From an uncultured Bergeyella sp. (GTDB lineage: Bacteria > Bacteroidota > Bacteroidia > Flavobacteriales > Weeksellaceae): a stretch of DNA of 8,259 bases. The notes beneath the pieces are model-generated. The model was not told the origin of the DNA. It made no database searches and was given only the letters and a program-made list of their open reading frames with translations. Position numbers and translations under genes: made by a program. Each line of letters begins with the position of its first letter. Position 1 is the first letter of the stretch. Location of the stretch: NCBI GenBank assembly GCA_916710115.1, contig CAKAOY010000048.1, forward strand, positions 1 to 8,259. The letters are read 5' to 3'. Shown here piece after piece: positions 5,351 to 8,259 of the stretch.

Positions 5351-6115
5351 TTAATGTTTAAAAATTGCTCTTGCATTTTGTGTTGTGATATCGTCAATAT
5401 ATTGAAAATCAAATTTATATATATCCACTAATTTACCAATGATAAGAGGAATATAGGAACTTTCGTTACGTTTTCCTCTGTGAGGTACAGGAGCTAAGTA
5501 TGGACTATCTGTCTCTAAAACGATTCTTTCAATAGGAATTTCTTTGAGAAATTGGTCAATTTTTCCATTTTTAAAGGTTACGACACCTCCTATACCTAAG
5601 TGAAAATTCAGGTTAATTGCTTTCTTGGCTTGCTCTAAATTGCCTGAAAAACAATGAAATATTCCTCTTAATTTTGGATGTCTTTTTTGTTCTAAAACTT
5701 CAAAAGTTTCATCAAAACTGTCACGACTGTGTATTATAATAGGTAAATCGTTTTCTATTGCCCAATCTATTTGCTGTTCAAAGGCTTTTGTCTGAATATC
5801 AAGGGTTGATTTATCCCAATATAAATCTATACCAATCTCTCCAATGGCACAAAATTTTCGCTCGCTAAGATGTTTTTGAACAATACTGAGTTCCTTTTCC
5901 CAAGTTTCAGGTTTTACCGAACAAGGATGAAGCCCCATCATTGCAAATATTTTATTTGGGTATTTAGTTTCCAAATCTAACATTGCAGAGTGGGTTGAGG
6001 AATCTATTGCTGGTAAGTAAAAATCTGATATACCACTATTTATAGCTCTTTCTATGACCTCTATCCTATCGTTATCAAATTCCTCTGCATATAGATGTGT
6101 ATGGGTATCTATCAT
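5351..6115 (-). CDS. tatD: TatD-family metal-dependent deoxyribonuclease
   Basis: The 254-residue protein has the complete TatD metal site on a TIM-barrel (amidohydrolase-like) scaffold: H5 and H7 in DTHTHL, E93 in GEIGID, H129 in IIIHSRD, H154 in FHCFSG and D203 in ETDSPYLAP. GLHP (61-64) and the final NARAIF segment are also characteristic. Characterised relatives are cytoplasmic 3'-5' exonucleases on single-stranded DNA or RNA involved in repair and quality control; other members are D-aminoacyl-tRNA deacylase-like or uncharacterised, so the substrate is not certain. Length is normal. The ATG at 6115 lies 2 bases after the stop of the GSCFA gene, so the two are translationally close and co-transcribed. 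It is the last gene of the operon and is followed by a bidirectional terminator. Confidence 0.93.
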   Translation of the reverse strand: MIDTHTHLYAEEFDNDRIEVIERAINSGISDFYLPAIDSSTHSAMLDLETKYPNKIFAMMGLHPCSVKPETWEKELSIVQKHLSERKFCAIGEIGIDLYWDKSTLDIQTKAFEQQIDWAIENDLPIIIHSRDSFDETFEVLEQKRHPKLRGIFHCFSGNLEQAKKAINLNFHLGIGGVVTFKNGKIDQFLKEIPIERIVLETDSPYLAPVPHRGKRNESSYIPLIIGKLVDIYKFDFQYIDDITTQNARAIFKH

Positions 6116-6117
6116 TT

Positions 6118-7071
6118 TTATTGAAATATTTTAAAACTTACTTTTTTTTGTTGTTCTTCTATTAATTTATCAATATTTTTACGAAATTCTATATATTTAG
6201 GATTGTTTTCATCACTTGTTTTATGTGATAGTCCTTGGTGAATTTTGAAATTTTGATTAATAAAATCCATCGTATCTGCTGAAAAATAGACTTTTCCGAA
6301 TTTGTCAAAAATATAATTAACAGCTTGTTGGTTTGGATGTATCAAATCTTCTTTATAGAAACGATAATCCCTTAAATCATCCATCATTATTTCGTAAATT
6401 GGTAGGTAATGGCAATTATTTTCTTCCGAAATTACCTCGTGAAGACAATCTATAAGTCTTGACTTGCTTCTTTGATTTTCTTGAAATCCATCTTTCGTAT
6501 GTCTTACGGGTGATATACTAAACAGTACTTGTACATTTGGTGAGATATGATTTTTTATGTAACTAATAGTCTGTTTTATAGAATCTTGTATTTCATTGAT
6601 AGTCAATAATCTTTTTTTGAAAAACTTTTGTGGAAGTTTATGGCAGTTGGCAACTAATTTATTTTGTGGTGTAAATTCGTAGATGAAGGCTGTGCCATAA
6701 GTAATTATTACCCAATTAGTTTGATTCAAAAATTGATGTGCATACTTAATTTCGCTATTAATTTTTGCCAAACAATCTTCAAGTTTTCTTGAATTAAAAC
6801 TTGAATGATGGTCAAGAGAGAGATAAATTCCGTCGTATTCTATAAGATTTGTTTCGGAATATTGCTCTGCTTTTGTGATTTTGTGGATAGCATTATTTAT
6901 AGAATAAGGGTTAAAAATCGTCCCAAAAGGATTATTAAGAACCCGTAATTGTCCCTTAGCTAGCAAATCGCTCATTTCGGTAGAGAAACACGAGCCTATT
7001 GAAAAAATTTTATCTTCAAAATGGATTTTTTCTCCCGAGTTATCAATGTTAATTTCTGTCCTGAATTTCAT
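6118..7071 (-). CDS. GSCFA-domain protein (SGNH-hydrolase-like, function unknown)
   Basis: The 317-residue protein has the signature of the GSCFA family, IGSCFSTEM at residues 25-33. It is followed by NPFGTIFNP (47-55), ITYGTAFIYEF (123-133), SISPVRHTKDGFQENQRSKS (185-204) and DLIHPNQQAV (242-251). Ser27, Asp242 and His245 occupy the places of the catalytic Ser and the DxxH pair of SGNH hydrolases, so an esterase- or acyl-transfer-type activity is plausible but, as far as I know, not demonstrated. The C-terminal 50 residues form a helical, charged segment (PKYIEFRKNIDKLIEEQQKK). No signal peptide is seen, so it is probably cytoplasmic. The gene sits between the prenyl synthase gene (16-base gap) and tatD (2-base gap), with no promoter visible between them. 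The family is largely found in Bacteroidota and some Proteobacteria, from memory. Confidence 0.9.
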   Translation of the reverse strand: MKFRTEINIDNSGEKIHFEDKIFSIGSCFSTEMSDLLAKGQLRVLNNPFGTIFNPYSINNAIHKITKAEQYSETNLIEYDGIYLSLDHHSSFNSRKLEDCLAKINSEIKYAHQFLNQTNWVIITYGTAFIYEFTPQNKLVANCHKLPQKFFKKRLLTINEIQDSIKQTISYIKNHISPNVQVLFSISPVRHTKDGFQENQRSKSRLIDCLHEVISEENNCHYLPIYEIMMDDLRDYRFYKEDLIHPNQQAVNYIFDKFGKVYFSADTMDFINQNFKIHQGLSHKTSDENNPKYIEFRKNIDKLIEEQQKKVSFKIFQ

Positions 7072-7087
7072 AAAATAAGGCCGAATA

Positions 7088-8059
7088 TTACTTTTCTCTT
7101 TTTAGTAAATAGTTTGCCAAATCAATAAAAGGTCTCTTTTTTTCTTCGGAAATATTTATTTTATTGAGAGATTCAATTGCAAGTTCATTATATTTTTTTA
7201 CAAGTTTTAGAGATTTTTCAGCAACTTTTGTTCTTCTAAAAATTTTTTCAACACTATATATTTTATCAATATTATCAGATTTTTTGGAATACCAAAAATC
7301 CAATTCTTTGCTTTCCTCTGGGGTAGAATGTCTTTTTGCCAAGAGGTATAGTATTGTTTTTTTGTTTTCGTATATGTCGCCAGCTTGTTTTTTTCCTACA
7401 TGTTCTTGATTTCCAAACACATCGAGATAGTCATCCATTATCTGGAAAGCGATTCCGATGTTTTTACCGAAATCATATATGGACTGAGTGTCTTCCTCTG
7501 AGGCATTGGCGATTATAGCACCAATCTTTAGAGCAGAAGCTATCAGTACCCCAGTTTTATTGGTAATCATTTGGATATATTCGTCGTAAGAAACATTTTT
7601 GGTGGTCTCAAAATTCACATCTATTTGCTGTCCTTCACAAAGGATAGCCCCAGTTTTCGAGAATATTTTGATACATTTTTTGAAAAGTTCAGGTTCTAAA
7701 TCCTCAAAAAATTGGTAAGCCTTGATAAATAGAGCATCTCCTGCTAAGATACCTAGATTAATGCCGTGTAGGGTGTGTATTGTAGGCATACCGCGTCGGA
7801 GGGGGGCATCGTCCATAATATCATCGTGTATGAGTGTGAAATTATGAAAAAATTCTATTGCTAAAGCGGGTTTTATAGCTTTTTGTATGTCTCCTCCGAA
7901 TAGTTCATTGGCCATTAAGACAATCACTGGTCGAAGTTTTTTTCCAGGTGTAGAAATTATGTAGTTGATAGGCTCGTATAATTCCGCAGGTTTATTTTGA
8001 AAAGTGTTTTCCTTGATAGCCTCTGTAATTATCGTGTGGTATTTATCTAAAAAATCCAT
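7088..8059 (-). CDS. Polyprenyl diphosphate synthase (probably short-chain, GGPP- or FPP-type)
   Basis: The 323-residue protein joins isopentenyl diphosphate to an allylic diphosphate in the cytoplasm. The first Asp-rich motif is LIHDDIMDDAPLRRG (D79, D80, D83, R88, R89), the second is IMDDYLD (D209, D210, D213). GKKLRP (39-44) and the His of EFFHN (H72) bind isopentenyl diphosphate, and KT at 168-169 is the usual mid-chain pair. The residue five positions before the first Asp is F74. Bulky aromatics here limit chain growth, whereas octaprenyl-type enzymes have Ala; the motif also lacks the two-residue insertion of bacterial FPP synthases such as IspA. This favours a GGPP-like short-chain enzyme rather than the long-chain synthase for menaquinone, but product length needs an assay. 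It is the first gene of a three-gene operon, transcribed away from and downstream of rpoD. Confidence 0.9.
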   Translation of the reverse strand: MDFLDKYHTIITEAIKENTFQNKPAELYEPINYIISTPGKKLRPVIVLMANELFGGDIQKAIKPALAIEFFHNFTLIHDDIMDDAPLRRGMPTIHTLHGINLGILAGDALFIKAYQFFEDLEPELFKKCIKIFSKTGAILCEGQQIDVNFETTKNVSYDEYIQMITNKTGVLIASALKIGAIIANASEEDTQSIYDFGKNIGIAFQIMDDYLDVFGNQEHVGKKQAGDIYENKKTILYLLAKRHSTPEESKELDFWYSKKSDNIDKIYSVEKIFRRTKVAEKSLKLVKKYNELAIESLNKINISEEKKRPFIDLANYLLKREK

Positions 8060-8080
8060 AAAAGTTTATTTTAATTATTG

Positions 8081-8088
8081 CAAAAATA
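8081..8088 (-). promoter_or_regulatory. -7-like promoter element of the prenyl synthase-GSCFA-tatD operon
   Basis: On the minus strand TATTTTTG fits TAnnTTTG and is 21 bases before the ATG (8059). A -33 TTTG is not evident at 19-21 bases upstream. Because the rpoD terminator lies just upstream, a separate promoter here is expected. Confidence 0.4.
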
Positions 8089-8118
8089 AGAAATTTTGAA
8101 TAGAAAATATAGGTGTTT

Positions 8119-8157
8119 TTAATAAAAAAATAAATAGCCCAAAATATTGAGCTATTT
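8119..8157 (-). terminator. Intrinsic terminator of rpoD
   Basis: On the minus strand GCTATTT's complement, AAATAGC (8151-8157 read in reverse), pairs with GCTATTT (8138-8132). One mismatch then leads to a further CAA/TTG pairing inside (8140-8142 with 8147-8149). The stem is followed on the minus strand by ATTTTTTTATT. It begins 11 bases beyond the rpoD stop codon and separates rpoD from the prenyl synthase operon. Confidence 0.8.
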
Positions 8158-8168
8158 TATTAAAAAAA

Positions 8169-8259
8169 TTATTTTCCTAAGTAAGATTTCAAGATTTTAC
8201 TTCTTGAATTGTGTTTTAGTCGTTTGATGGCTTTTTCTTTTATTTGTCTTACTCTTTCT
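8169..8259 (-). CDS. rpoD: RNA polymerase primary sigma factor, C-terminal end (truncated by the window edge)
   Basis: The last 29 codons are visible and read ERVRQIKEKAIKRLK, then HNSRSKILKSYLGK and TAA. This is the end of sigma region 4.2: the RERVRQIKEKAIRRLK recognition helix that contacts the -35/-33 promoter element, followed by the SRS...L tail that nearly all primary sigma factors share. The start and all earlier regions lie beyond the right edge. Alternative sigma factors of group 2 could end similarly, but the SRSKIL..YLG ending is what Bacteroidota RpoD shows. The gene is followed by its own hairpin terminator and then by the prenyl synthase operon on the same strand. The protein is expected to recognise the TTTG/TAnnTTTG promoters found elsewhere in this window. 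Confidence 0.9.
   Translation of the reverse strand, partial: ERVRQIKEKAIKRLKHNSRSKILKSYLGK

Noticed and set aside
7164..7518. Two overlapping plus-strand reading frames of 81 and 60 codons
   Set aside because: Both are opposite the conserved prenyl synthase gene and have unlikely compositions.
1..8259. Mobile element, CRISPR array, toxin-antitoxin or defence system
   Set aside because: No transposase, integrase, terminal repeats, spaced direct repeats, tRNA or paired toxin-like gene was seen. The XRE regulator stands alone, with a long gap upstream and the convergent phoH-like gene downstream, so it lacks a toxin partner.

Overview
The window looks like an ordinary chromosomal segment of a low-GC member of the Bacteroidota, most likely a flavobacterium of the Weeksellaceae type (Chryseobacterium, Riemerella, Bergeyella or relatives). 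The evidence is the strong A+T bias, Bacteroidota-style promoter elements (TTTG and TAnnTTTG), the near absence of Shine-Dalgarno sequences, a GSCFA-domain protein, and the form of the PhoH, RpoD, KdsB and aminotransferase proteins. The genus is an inference from memory of these families.

Layout, left to right. (1) Bases 2-322 are the 3' end of a phoH-like ATPase gene, followed by a strong hairpin terminator shared with a convergent gene. (2) Bases 359-835, minus strand, encode an XRE-type helix-turn-helix regulator. Its promoter is well formed and overlapped by an inverted repeat that may be its own operator. (3) Bases 836-1274 are a 439-base A+T-rich gap without a credible gene. It holds several copies of the octamer TTTGTAAA/TTTACAAA and a 12-base imperfect dyad. 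(4) A plus-strand series follows: an M14 zinc carboxypeptidase with a C-terminal extension (1275-2381), a fold-type I PLP aminotransferase (2490-3746), kdsB for CMP-Kdo synthesis (3811-4545) and a secreted LolA-like protein (4561-5226). A perfect 15-bp hairpin lies between the aminotransferase and kdsB. (5) A bidirectional terminator region (about 5237-5345) separates these from a minus-strand operon. (6) That operon, read right to left, is polyprenyl diphosphate synthase (8059-7088), GSCFA protein (7071-6118) and TatD nuclease (6115-5351), with gaps of 16 and 2 bases. (7) At the right edge, bases 8169-8259 on the minus strand are the last 29 codons of the primary sigma factor gene rpoD, ending in its own terminator.

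How the parts relate. KdsB and the LolA-like protein both point to the outer envelope: activation of the LPS inner-core sugar, and a periplasmic lipid- or lipoprotein-binding fold. The prenyl synthase supplies isoprenoid chains. RpoD is the sigma factor expected to read the TTTG/TAnnTTTG promoters seen here. I found no mobile element, CRISPR array, tRNA or rRNA, and no recognisable defence or novel multi-gene system. The least explained parts are the regulator with its gap of repeated octamers, the hairpin before kdsB, and the GSCFA protein.
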